The notes: a model not told the origin generated them from the sequence alone. Shown: positions 23,301 through 35,353, numbered from the stretch's first letter. The stretch is DNA of 64,000 bases from Synaphobranchus kaupii (GCA_029718625.1 CM056380.1:14234286-14298285), one strand, 5' to 3'. Translations and numbers: made by a program.

Positions 23301-23303
23301 CAT
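23167..23303 (+). repeat. (CGCA)n tetranucleotide microsatellite
   Basis: About 34 copies of CGCA/ACGC with two CCAC interruptions. It yields Ala-Arg-Thr-His open frames that are not genes. A similar block occurs at 34309-34424. Confidence 0.97.
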
Positions 23304-24000
23304 AATTACTCTTATAGGACAAAACTCAGAACCCATCAGTGGCAACCCCGCACTGTCAGAAAGAAAATGTATAAAAAAGTGCCTAAAAAGGTCAAATGCT
23401 TGTCATTGGGGTGGTACCTTATAGATACTTGTACTTTCAGGGTACACTTTGGAAATTTGTTCCTTACATAACAAAAATGTACCTCCACTTGTACCCTGTA
23501 CCTATTTTTGAGAGTCTAACTTTGTCCACATTTAAGCCAGTAATTTGGCCACAGTCAAAATGGCAGACAGAGAGAAAACTGTATGGCCTTCACCAGAGCT
23601 TGTCTTAGTTATTATAAATCAAAACCTATTCTACAAATGATGAAGGAACGAGGTGTAAAGGCGGCGTTGTGCAAAGGATTCTGTTTCCGGCTGCCATTCA
23701 TTTCCTGACTCATTATTGCCCATGAAGATGACCACGCTCTTATTTAAGTCAGCCAGAAGAGCGGCTGAATGATTTTTTTTATAGTGCTCATCCGGTGCGG
23801 TCTGTGTCTCCGTAGGAGCCTCAGATATGAGCAAAGTGTGGGTACAGTTATGGAGGGTTTCAATAGAGTTTCCATCTGACTGTGTGTGTACTCTCCTCCT
23901 AGAGCTGCTTTACATTGACTATCTTGCTAGTCTCTCATACACACTCTTTTATAGACACTGTACTGTACTACATATATATCTCTGTCTCTCACACTTTATG
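23304..24000. other. Non-coding stretch with a dispersed repeat
   Basis: About 23350-23520 (CATTGGGGTGGTACCTTATA, TTGTACCCTGTACC) resembles the end of a dispersed fish DNA transposon. No gene recognised. Confidence 0.4.
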
Positions 24001-24007
24001 TCATATA

Positions 24008-24039
<32 letters not shown>

Positions 24040-24063
24040 AACAGTATATATATATATATATAT
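24001..24063 (+). repeat. (TA)n microsatellite
   Basis: TA-rich run that abuts the left end of the nested inverted structure. Confidence 0.9.
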
Positions 24064-24767
24064 CTCACCAAAAAATAAGTTTTCAACGTAAAAAAAAAGC
24101 CAAGTTACTCACGCATAGCCTACAAAGCACTGTCTGTAAGTCCTTAATTCTAACTTGCAAAAACTCGGCCTGCCTTTAAAAGTATTGATATCAAAATGTG
24201 GCCAAGTTACAACTAACAATATTGCCTATTGTAGCTCACACTAATTAATCTAGCTCTATTCCAAAGCAATGCTACCAAAACTTTCCTAAATTATTTAATG
24301 CAACATGGCCCTGTGTTTTTTTCATCTTAGCATGTGAAGAGATTGTGGTCATTCAAACTTTAAATGTCAAATGACAAAAATGGCCTCATGGAACAACATA
24401 TCATTTCAATTAATGTTTTAAACAGTTGACAAATAATTACACTCCAGAAAGGATATGTTTATAGTTTGTTGTAAAGTTTACTTTAGAAAATATACAGGTT
24501 TTTAAATGTTTGCTGCTGCTACAGATTTCTCTACAATTCACAAACAGACATTTACACCAAGAACGATAATTTACAAGAGAGAAAGGGGGGATGAATAAAT
24601 AAATGTAGATAAAAAATAGAGATATGTTGACTTTGAAAATAGCCTACATATAGCATTTTTACAAACCTATCCAGACATGTTCGCCCTGTCAATGTCCCCT
24701 ACTGTATGTTTGTGGGTCAGATGATGCCAAATAAGTAATAGTACTATTTTGCTAACAAAATAATAGT

Positions 24768-25942
24768 TACAGTCAAGCCGGAAAGTCTCCCCACCCCTTT
24801 CACCTTCTCCACGTTTTATTATGTTACAGACATATTCCAAAATTGATTAAATTCATTTTTTCCCTCAAAATTCTACACACAACACCCCATAATGACAATG
24901 TGAAAAAAGTTTTTTTGAGATTTTTGCAAATTTATTAAAAATAAAAAAATAAAATTTCTCATTTACATAAGTATTCATACCCTTTGCTTTAACGTATTTT
25001 TAAAGTATCATATTTCATATTTGGATATTCGCATATCCTTTACATGCTGTTACTTCCTGAAGTCTGTGACCATCAACATAAAAAAACTGTCGATATCTTA
25101 TTTTCAGGTACTGTTACAAGCGATACTATAACCTCTCTGCATTTGAATGGATCTCTATGGAAATTGGGGGGTGAGACTAGATTCAGCTGTAAATTACACT
25201 GGTACAGTATGGAACACATGGCTGGCTAAATGGCTGTAAGTTATCAAGGGTCTGAGCTATCAAACGAGCCCCAAACCATCACTCTGTTGCCAGATATGGA
25301 GTAGATGTGGATGGATCACTGCAAGGGTTATTTCTCCGGACTCATTTTCCTATAGAACTCTATGGGGAAAAAAGTCAGGAGAAACAACCCTTAAAGTGAT
25401 CCATCCACATCTACTCCATATCTAGCAACAGAGTGATGGTTTGGGGCTTGTTTGATAGCTCAGACCCTTGATAACTTACAGCCATTTAGCCAGCCATGTG
25501 TTCCATACTGTACCAGTGTAATTTACAGCTGAATCTAGTCTCACCCCCCAATTTCCATAGAGATCCATTCAAATGCAGAGAGGTTATAGTATCGCTTGTA
25601 ACAGTACCTGAAAATAAGATATCGACAGTTTTTTGATGTTGATGGTCACAGACTTCAGGAAGTAACAGCATGTAAAGGATATGCGACCAAATATGAAATA
25701 TGATACTTTAAAAATACGTTAAAGCAAAGGGTATGAATACTTATGTAAATGAGAAATTTTATTTTTTTATTTTTAATTAATTTGCTAAAATCTCAAAAAA
25801 ACTTTTTTCACATTGTCATTATGGGGTGTTGTGTGTAGATGTTTGAGGCAAAAAATGAACTCAATCTATTGTAGTATAAGTCTGTAATGTAATAAAACGT
25901 GGAGAAGGTGAAAGGGTGGGGAGACTTTCCAGCTTGACTGTA
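24768..25942. mobile_element. Tc1-type foldback element (1.17-kb near-perfect hairpin)
   Basis: Ends are TA-CAGTCAAG at the left and CTTGACTG-TA at the right. The TA plus CAGT layout is that of Tc1/mariner insertions. The two halves are inverted copies of each other over about 570 bp each, with the turn near 25340-25375. The outer about 230 bp of each arm (CCCATAATGACAATGTGAAA, AAGTATTCATACCCTTTGC) resembles the long terminal repeats of fish Tc1-like elements. The inner part is unrelated and also occurs at 53690-54235. It is non-autonomous, with no transposase. A 61-codon open frame appears in mirror image on both arms (25044-25229 plus, 25486-25671 minus). Confidence 0.88.
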
Positions 25943-26423
25943 TGTTATTTGTGAACAGAATTTTGTGAACACAAGAATGTCTAGGCTCTGTAGGACCACA
26001 CAGGTTTCTATAGAAATCTAAATATTTAAAATAAATAAATACATAATAATAATACATTTTATTCATGCTATGCTTTTCATAGACTCAAAGCAGTGGACGC
26101 AGACAATTGTTCAAACATACCATGTAGTGCAGTAATTGCAACACATGTGAATCTCAGATTATTTCCACTATAAATTATTGTCCTTTCACAGTTTGATGCG
26201 GCACATACAGTTTAATTGACCACATTCTCTTGAGATGGTAAGATGAAAAAACATTGGGCCAAGTTGCATTAAATAATTTAGGAAAGTTTGGATAGCATTG
26301 CTTTGGAATAGAGCTAGTTTCATTAGTGTGAGCTACGATAGGCAATATTGTTAGTTGTATCTTGGCCACATTTTGATATCAATACTTTTAAAGCCAGGCC
26401 TAGTTTTTGCAAGTTGGAATTAA

Positions 26424-27128
26424 AGGGATAGTTCAGAATTTTGGACATAATGTCTCAATTACGACTTACCCATGATGTAGTTGATTGATGGAAACCATTT
26501 TCAAATAATTCCATGCTGTCCCTTCTTTTGGACATACACAAATTGCTAATGCTAGCGCAACTCTAAGGTAACTAGTAGCATCCACTACCAAACGCACTTA
26601 AACACTCCACAGTGCACCCAAAGCAAATAAAATACGACGACAGTCTATCGGGGTTATTATCAATGATTATACCATCATTTTTGAAGTCAAACTATTGTTG
26701 AATCCTTTACTTTGTGCTCACCTAAATTCTCCGTGGAAGTACGGTGGCGGCGCGATACTTTACGTTAGTAGGTAACGTAAAACTATAGCTCTGCCACCGT
26801 ATGTAGTGACAGCCAACAACAATATCGCGCATGTGAAAGAATCAGACTAGTAGTATTGTTAGCTAACGTTCAGGTAAGATGGTATTTTGGTGTGTATTTC
26901 AAGGTTGTTCAAATCATGCAAAAGAAATGGGTTTTCACCGATTTCCAGTGGAAGATCAACAAAGAAAACAGCTGTGGCTTCTTGCTGCTCGCATGGATGT
27001 CAACACACCAATTGAGACTCTAAAAAAGTAAAAAGTGTGTAGTGACCATTTCACGGAGGATGACTATGTCACATGGAAAATGTTATGGAGTGTTTAAGTG
27101 CGTTTGGTAGTGGATGCTAGCACTAGGG
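26424..27128 (+). mobile_element. TTAA-adjoined insertion carrying a THAP fragment (P/Kolobok-like?)
   Basis: Starts AGGGATAGTTCAGA directly after TTAA (26420-26423). The position coincides with TTAA in the otherwise similar left arm near 24147. Internal inverted pairs occur: AGCATCCACTACCAAACGCA, then CTTAAACACTCCA (26577-26611) with its complement at 27086-27122; and a 9-bp stem TTTACGTTA/TAACGTAAA (26759-26781). TTAA targets with a THAP-bearing transposase would fit Kolobok-type elements. A matching right end (complement of AGGGATAGTTC plus TTAA) is not seen, so it is truncated or rearranged. Confidence 0.5.
26879..27097 (+). pseudogene. THAP-domain exon, interrupted by a stop
   Basis: Starting at ATG 26879 the translation is a THAP-type C2CH zinc-finger domain of about 72 codons. 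It begins MVFWCVFQGCSNHAKE (cysteines 5 and 10), then GFHRFPVEDQQRKQLWLLAA with the conserved FHRFP and Trp, then CSDHFTEDDYVT, which supplies the second Cys and the His. THAP domains bind DNA in P-element-type and Kolobok-type transposases and in host THAP proteins. An in-frame TAA at 27029-27031 (codon 51) breaks it just before the CSDHF motif, and the frame ends at 27095-27097. No longer downstream coding region is seen. It could be a transposon exon or a captured host exon; the repeat context favours the former. Confidence 0.78.
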
Positions 27129-27179
27129 GGTGGGGTTTTTTTTTTTTTTACGTTGAAAACTTATTTTTTGGTGAGATAT

Positions 27180-28770
27180 CACTTATTTTTGTGTACTAAT
27201 GTAATGTGTTTGGTAGCTAACTAATGATGATAATGCATGAAGATAATGACATCAAGAGAGACATGCATACCTACAGAATACATGCAGACACACGCATGCA
27301 TTGTAGCTCAAAGAAAGACATAGGCGTGAATTCTGTGCTTTAGCCTACCATGAACTACAACTAAATTAAAGTGTTTGCAGTAATTTTAACTGCATGACTG
27401 TACGTAGCCTATTTGAACTGTATAAACGTTTCCCCTAGTAGTTGAGACTTATCCGTCTCAATTACAGTATTCATGTTAGTCTAAAATTATGAACTACAGC
27501 TTTAAGAAAACCCCGTAAATTGTGACTTACGACCGATCCTGTTGCCACAGCCACAGAATGTAATGCATAAAATGCACCGTTTATACACGCTAAGAAAATC
27601 ATGTTCACATATAGAAACAATAATATTTGTAAAAAACGTTGTAGTAAAAGCATTTTCCCTTGCTTACTGTAATATATGTACATGACACCTAATTTTTTTT
27701 CTCCAAAATCTCTCGTATAAATATGTTTAGGAAACCAAGTACTTACCAGTATATTCAGCCAAAGAGGGTAGGCAGAGCAAGAGGTCCAACTTCGGGGATG
27801 GAACTTATTAGACAGACAACAGGAGCTCATTGAATGACTGGCGGTCAATGGAGTTTTTACAAAACACTTCACTAAACGGGCCATTATCACACAGACAAAA
27901 TCAAAAGTCTCCCTTTTCTTTTAGATTATATATGCCTAGATTGTCGGGACCCAGTGCTACTACTACAACCCGTTATGATTTTGACTATCCCAACGAAAAC
28001 CAATTTTAAATCCGGCTAGCGCCGGTCAGATGCACGGCACTCTAAAGCATACGTTATGTAACTAGTTGCTAAGCTAACTGACACTACTGCGCATGCTTGA
28101 TCAGTTCCTCCTGTGCGGACAAAAAACACAATGGGGAAAAGCGTCGGTTGCGTATGTTGTCATATATCTAAAATCTTTGATTCAGCTACAGCTGTTTTCT
28201 GATTAACCCTGAAGGGTTTATCTTGTTAGCCTACATTTCGCCAAAGTCCCGTACTGTCCACATTTCCACAGCGACCAGCACTTAGGGCTAAAATACGTTG
28301 CTGTTATTGTGTAGAAACACACACGCTTTTCTACTTTTTCTTCTTTTTAAAAAAAAAACGTATTTAAATAGCTACACTAGGCTACTTATGTTATGGTTAT
28401 TATGTATATAGCTACTAGTGACTATTCTGAAATAAATGTATTTTGTTGCAAATTTCTGAATACAGCTGCTTCTTCAATTCGAACTTTAAACCATGGATGT
28501 GCATGGAATATAGACATTTAAATGTGCATAGAATATAGACATTTAAATAAAACTAGTAGCCTAGCCTACCTACAAACTACGTGGAAATTGCCTCTGGAGG
28601 GCCAAAGTAAATAAGGTTAAAGGGTTGTACTATCGCCTACCCAGTAGACGTATCCTAGTAACGTACGCATAGCCTACAAAGCACTATTTTGTAGCTAACA
28701 AAATAATTGGTTTTGCATAGCTGCAATAGCCTAGGAAAAGTAACGTGAAGAAAAATAAATAAATAAATCT
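27180..28770. other. Non-coding stretch, no recognised feature
   Basis: AT-rich. A short tandem duplication (GAATATAGACATTTAAAT twice) is at about 28500-28550. A 139-codon minus-strand open frame (27471-27890) has one hydrophobic stretch but no recognised domain, and I do not call it a gene. The phrase ACGCATAGCCTACAAAGCAC at about 28664 also occurs at 24111, suggesting another dispersed repeat. Confidence 0.45.
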
Positions 28771-28949
28771 TTATCGAGGCTGTAACCAGGGAACTCCTGT
28801 ATCAAAGCCAGGCACAGTAAACAGAAGGCCATAACGTAGCTGCACATAGGCTAGTACAGCTTCAGTATAGGCTATATTTTTTCCGGTCGTGTTACCTGGT
28901 ACGGTAAATCGTTTGGTCTTCGTGGTATCAACGGTGCTGTCTAGGTATG

Positions 28950-29002
28950 GGGCATGCCCCGCCAAGCCGTAACTTGGCGGATGGCATACCTGCCATCCCA
29001 AT
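28950..29002. other. Two adjacent perfect hairpins
   Basis: CCGCCAAG/CTTGGCGG with a 6-nt loop (28959-28980) is followed at once by GGATGGCA/TGCCATCC with a 4-nt loop (about 28978-28997). Function unknown; it may be the tip of a degenerate foldback element. Confidence 0.55.
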
Positions 29003-29221
29003 ATTAGGGGTGTCTGAAGCCGAAGCCGAAGCCGAAATCCGGAAGTGCACGGATAGTGGGTTGGAAACAGATTTTTTTCCTATCTGAAGTTGCCAGTTCA
29101 TATTCGGATGCGGGAAATAATTCAATCGCAGCAGGGAAATCTTTGATTCAGCGCCCACCTGTCTGTATGCCTCTTCTGAACTTTACAGAATTAAGCATTT
29201 GATTGTTTATTTGTTTATTAA

Positions 29222-29838
29222 AACATTCTTCTTCTTTCGGGTCACCACAGCGGATCATCCGTTTTCATCTCTTCCCATCCTCTGCTTTTTCCTCTGTCAC
29301 GCCAACCCACCTGCATGTCCTCTCTCACCACGTCCATAAACCTCCTCTTGGGCCTTCCTCTTTCCCTCTTGCCTGGCAGCTCCATCTTCAACATCCGTCT
29401 CCCGATATACCCAGCATCTCTCCTCCGCACATGTCCAAACCAACTCAACCTCGCCTCTCTTACTTTGTCTCCAAACCGTCCCACCTGAGCAGTCCCTCTA
29501 ATATACTCATTCCCAATCCTGTCCGTCCTCGTCACTCTCAACGAAAATCTTAACATCTTCAACTCTGCCACCTCCAGCTCCGCCTCCTGTCTTTTCGTCA
29601 ATGCCACCGTCTCCAAACCGTAAAATATAGCTGGTCTCACTACCATCTTGTGAACCTTGCCTTTCACTCTTGCTGGTACCCTTCTGTCGCAGATCACTCC
29701 TGACATTCTTCTCCACCCACGCCACCCAGCCTGCACTCTCTTCTTCACCTCTCTTCCGCACTCCCCGTTACTTTGGACAGTTGACCCCAAGTATTTAAAC
29801 TCATCCACCTTTGCCACCTCTACTCCTTGTTGGACTTG
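29222..29838 (-). mobile_element. RTE-type LINE, 5'-truncated 3' end
   Basis: The C-terminal tail of a non-LTR reverse transcriptase on the minus strand, 5'-truncated as is usual for LINE insertions. Motifs: VDEFKYLGSTVQSNGECGRE, LKMLRFSLRVTRTDRIGNEY, LSWFGHVRRRDAGYIGRRML and KRERGRPKRRFMDVVREDMQ. The open part is about 191 codons (29242-29817). The end departs from the usual family ending, consistent with a one-base insertion near 29305 that shifts the frame. After the coding part comes a short AAGAAGAAGAATG tail. The reverse transcriptase catalytic domain and endonuclease are absent, so the copy is dead. Confidence 0.85.
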
Positions 29839-30600
29839 ATATCAATACTTTTAAAGACATTTAACTTTTTTTATTTGGAGTGGTTTTCTCAATAAATCTT
29901 GAGGCTATAATCCTTAAGTCTTCTCCTTGAATTTTATAAAGCATAATAAAAATAATAGTAATGATAATAATATTACTATACACAATCATTCATATAGTAA
30001 AATAAAAAAATAACAAAGAAAGTACAATATGAAATCACAACAGGCAGAAAGGGCTGTTATTGTGGAAATAGTTTCCATTAAAATGTATAATGAAATGGTT
30101 TGATGTTTTTATAAAACTGCCTTTTCATTCTGAATTGATTTTATATTGTACCTCAGATTTTTTCCAGTTCTTATCCAAAATTATTGTTCAGTGTCCCCCA
30201 GTTAGGGGGGTGGGGGGTTCAAAAAGGTTAACAAAAACAACCTTTAACAAAACAAAACAATAGATAAATAAGTATAAATTACAGAATATTGTTCTTATAA
30301 AGTTTTGAAAAGAAGACAGTGGGGGGGGGGGGGGGGGGGGGGTGGTGGTGAATACTCATAAATTGCAATAACAATTAATTTTTTACTAGAAAAGATCACA
30401 TTTCCTATATGTAATACAACTTCCAGTCAACAACTTCCACGCCCACTTCCGGTTTCTAATCTGAATACAGATACAGATATTGTTGATGGTTGAACAGATA
30501 CAGATACAGATACAGATAGTGGCATCACTGCACACCCCTAATATATATGTCACACTGTGCAATAAAACTGTCACAGTACATCACAGTTTGGATGGAGATT
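29839..30600. other. Non-coding stretch with poly-G tract
   Basis: TTGATATCAATACTTTTAAAG at the RTE boundary is shared with the inverted arms at about 24170 and 26377, so the RTE copy probably inserted next to or into another member of that repeat. A poly-G tract is at 30320-30342. No gene. Confidence 0.5.
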
Positions 30601-30616
30601 GCTGCAGATACTTTAC

Positions 30617-30815
30617 ATTCTGTTACTGATACTTTATACATTATATCACAATGTAAGATCCATATTCTGCTGGAGATACTGTATATCACAATATATCACA
30701 TTGTTGTATACACATTCTGCTACTGATACTGTATACCACAATATAGCACAATGTGGTATACGCGTTCTGTTACTGATACGTTATACATTATATCACAATG
30801 TAATATCCATCTTCG
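30617..30815 (+). repeat. About 50-bp tandem repeat, four units
   Basis: Four diverged units starting TTCTG(T/C)T(A/G)CTGATACTTTATA and containing ATATCACAATGT. Confidence 0.8.
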
Positions 30816-31951
30816 AGTCAAGAACAGACAGATGGAGGATAAACAGGGGGTGCATGAGTTTGCCAGTGAAGGAATATGACTCTTTTTTTGTTCCTTGGCA
30901 AACTGGGGCAGCAGATTGAGAGATACGATGGTGTGGCGATGTTTCTCAGGACCAGCAGTCAGGTATGGCACTCTGTCAAATACCTTTCTATACCACTGCG
31001 CTATAAATCAGCAGTCCGATAATAAATATGACAAAGTCTAAATGTGAAATATGAGAGCAGAATCCAAGCATGCATGAACTAAAAAGGAGGTGCAATTATG
31101 AAAATTAGCTGCGGGAGTAAAGCATTCCCTGTACATGCTCTGAAACTATGGAATGGCTTCACTGAGATTGCTACAAATGCACAAACACTTGATCAATCTC
31201 TTTTAAACACACATCATTTAAGACTGGCCTGTCATTTCTTTAATCTTATTTTTTAATTATTTAATTATTTGTATAATTTGACATTACTTTGTAAATTATA
31301 TTGGTGTTTATTTGTAAATTCCACTGAAATTTAATTGTATGCTGCTCTGAGTGCTTTTTCAAAAGTGATAGAATTTATCATTATTAATAATAACAATAAT
31401 AATAATCATAATAATATTATTATATTAAAATATGGATGCAAGCCTACCTTATGAAATGCCACTGTAACGTACTATGATGGGGGGGGGGGGGGGGGCGGGC
31501 GGAGCTGGGAGGGGCTGTTTCTCTTCATTGGCTGCTATTGGTGCCAGAGAGGAAGAGGCGGAGTCCTGAGACGACCAGCCTGTTGGCTACAAAATTATCC
31601 AGGAAGTAGCTCTCTCTTTTGGAAGGGAATCAACGGGGCTTTTCCAACTTTCTCACAGAAATCACATTTTTATTAAATAGATTTTATTATTAATGCTCAG
31701 GAGGTCAAGTAAAATATTCAGATGAAAATGCAAATGTGGACAATAAATTACTATTGTGAAAAACCATTTTATATGATGCAAGTGCATGGTGTTAATTGTG
31801 CATATACATTAAGTAGGTTTGACCTCTGGCAGACTTTTACATTCATTATGTAAGGTGACTAATACTGTTAAAACTACAAAGTCACTCAAAAATATAGAAA
31901 ACAACCAACAATCAGTGATGATTACCAAAGTAAAAAAAAGCTCATAAAGTA

Positions 31952-32003
31952 CACATTATATTACATTCACTTGGCAGAAGCTTTTATTCAAAGCAACGTA
32001 CAA
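31952..32003 (-). repeat. L2-type 3' tail fragment
   Basis: On the minus strand it reads GTTGCTTTGAATAAAAGCTT, then CTGCCAAGTGAATGTAAT, a diverged version of the stem-loop tail of the SINE/LINE family. Confidence 0.5.
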
Positions 32004-33409
32004 TAACTGCATACCAAGAACTGGTTTAAATCAGTTTTCAATTCAAATCTCACTAATATTGTGAAACAGGCAAGTCGGCCAATCAACATCAGAAATCTGG
32101 CCTGGTGTAATTACAAAGGAAGATTCAACAGAACACAGAACACAACTATCTGGAATTAAGTGCATTTGCGTTGCTTGTGAACTATTTTTTAAGTTAAATT
32201 ATCGCACCTGTACTCCTTGCCACTGTCACAAAAGACCCCCATCTTCCTGTGGTGCTCGATTGAGGCTGCGCCCCAAGAGTCTTCTTGGGTCCGTGTTTCC
32301 AATATCCCTAGTGGGGATTCGGGAATCCCTTGCCGTCTCTACTAGCCGCTGCATGAAACCCCAGAAGTAGAACATTTAACGTACACAGGATTCTCTGAGA
32401 CTGAATTCCTCTTACACACTCAAGCGTTGGATAATGTGAGGGTCTCTGTATCGGGAGCAGAGTAGGTAAAACAAGAACAGCCAATCAAATCTGCATTTGC
32501 TGACAAGAATGTGCTGACGATACATCTTTAAATTGGGAGCCTGCGGATGAGAAATCTAAAAAAGCGTAACTAGGTGTATGTAATTATTTGTTTCCACACA
32601 TTAATGGGAAAATATTAGAAAATTATATTTGTGGGTTAACCCCTTCGCCCAAGATGGCAAATTTACTCAATTCTCGCCTATTTAGGGGGTGCTCTGTGTA
32701 AAATGGCAGTATCACTTTTTCTTTCTCAATTAGCATGCATATCAAAGGGAGCAGCCAAAGTATTTGCATGCCTTATCATTTCAGCCTTTGTGGGTGATCA
32801 ACTAAGAGTGATTATGTAAATTACTCCAGCCACAAACATCCATATTTAAATGAGATTTTGCTTGTTTGGAATGGTTATACTGTAAGATAATGGTGAAATC
32901 TGGCAGCAATGTGGCAATTTTTTTGGTATTTTTTTTTAGTGTAGGATATAGCCTACTGTTACACTGAACAAGCTGGTGGTTTATTACGAACAGCTTCACT
33001 GGATGTCTCTTAGTTTCTGCTGGGAATTTGTCAGAACTTAAATGATCATAACTATGATTACTAGCACTAAGCCTACTCGTAACAGACGTTGATTGCTTGT
33101 TTCATTCAAATAGTAGTTACACTTGTATCCTGTAACAAGATTTGCTTTATCATTAAAATTTTTTTTTACTGTTCAAGATAGCCTAGGCTATCCACAAATT
33201 CTCTTCTTGTGTATTTTGAGCATTAGCTAGAATGGACCAGTTACACAATCATTCAGAATGTTCAGTGATGGATATTCTAAACACACTTGTACTGTCTTGC
33301 TACAATGACAGCCGTCATCTTATCGATACTGTCTTTTAGAACCTGCTTTCCATTTGTACTAAAATGCACTAGCAAATAGCTTTGTCAAACTTCCTTTCGG
33401 GTTTAGTAA

Positions 33410-33720
33410 ATCACTTTACACATGGTAAAAAAAAAAAAAAAGTTTGTTGATCACCTCGGACGATTTTTTCTGGGTGGTAACAGTTTTACACGTGTTTTTG
33501 TACACGCAAACCTTTAGTAAATCGACCCCCTAGGGTTTTCCACATGAGGGGACAAACTAAGTGGAAAACACTAAGGGTCTGATTTACGAAGGCATTTAGT
33601 GTGTCCAAAACCTTTTAGCACACGCAAAACCAATAACATGACCAATGATTGGTCATGGTTTTTGTTTGCACGAATCATTGGTTGTGTTATTAGTTTTGCA
33701 TGTGCAAAAAAGTCAGGGAT
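33410..33720. repeat. MITE-like foldback repeat
   Basis: Paired phrases GGTTTAGTAAATCACTTTAC, CTTTAGTAAATCGACCCC and GGGTCTGATTTACGAAGG. The core 33647-33667 is a 10-bp perfect inverted repeat (CATGACCAAT/ATTGGTCATG). Flanking GCACACGCAAAAC and GTTTTGCATGTGC are also inverted. No coding capacity. Confidence 0.6.
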
Positions 33721-34112
33721 ACCCAGATCTGGCCCGTAATAGTAGTACTGCCAAATCAGTCCTGATTAGAGGGGAAGAATGAAAACCAGGAGTGCTACTG
33801 GCCTGGAGGGTCAGATTAGAGTATCCCATAAGTAATCCATAAGCAATTTTACCGGTTTGTTGACTTTTTCTGGAGAAACATTCTTGCAAGCAGCTGTATC
33901 TGTGTTCTCATAATGTTATAAAAACGTTGATCTGATGCTTCTTGTGTGACGTCCGTGAGCTGTAAGCATGTCTCCGTAAACCTGGCATGATTCTGTTCAC
34001 TATGTGGCTTATCCTGCCTCACAAACATTTCAACCCTCCTCATTTTTTATCTGACCATACTGTGCCTGACGTCGTTCATACAGCTAGAGAGTTCATGCTG
34101 AGACATCTTAGA

Positions 34113-34290
34113 ATAATCTGTCCTGGCAGGGATGGGACAGAGATTGTTTTGAACACACTGAACCAGAAGTCATTAAAAGGCCATTCTGTTTATACAGGGA
34201 ACATGGGTCACTGACACTCTTCTTCAGCTGGGAAACAAAACTGACAAAAACACAACACACTTCATATTTATGGCTATATAAATATCAATC
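34113..34290 (+). repeat. Dispersed repeat, paralogue at 44550-44690
   Basis: Shares CCTGGCAGGGATG, AACCAGAAGTCATTAAA, GGCCATTCTGTTTATACAGG and ACACTTCATATTTATGG in the same order with 44550-44690. Family not identified. Confidence 0.75.
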
Positions 34291-34308
34291 TTTACCCCAT
34301 GGTTTAGA

Positions 34309-35353
<1,045 letters not shown>

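Larger units (their letters stand above)
24060..27179. mobile_element. 3.1-kb nested inverted-repeat structure
   Basis: The outermost left sequence ATATCTCACCAAAAAATAAG, then TTTTCAACGT (24060-24098), is the reverse complement of the right end at 27141-27179. A second matching pair is 24144-24365 with 26205-26420, about 88% identical by eye. Between these arms lie a Tc1-type foldback hairpin (24768-25942) and, in the right arm only, an insertion with a THAP fragment (about 26424-27128). The left arm at the matching point reads GAATTAAGG, against GAATTAAAGGG at the insertion start, so the left arm may represent the uninterrupted form. Confidence 0.75.
30816..34110. other. Non-coding stretch with small repeat fragments
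   Basis: Contains a poly-G run (31481-31496) followed by GC-box and ATTGG motifs to about 31545, an L2-type tail (31952-32003), a repeat shared with 59279-59344 (32636-32700), and a MITE-like foldback at about 33410-33720. I recognise no gene. Confidence 0.5.

Noticed and set aside
23087..23471. Ala-Arg-Thr-His repeat frames
   Set aside because: Translation of the (CGCA)n microsatellite.
27471..27890. 139-codon minus-strand frame with a hydrophobic stretch
   Set aside because: No recognised domain, no related sequence in the window and ordinary AT-rich context. Its length alone does not support a gene.
31481..31640. Possible second promoter (GC-box and two ATTGG motifs after a poly-G run)
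   Set aside because: No TATA box or initiator in a sensible position, and the G-run context makes GC boxes likely by chance.
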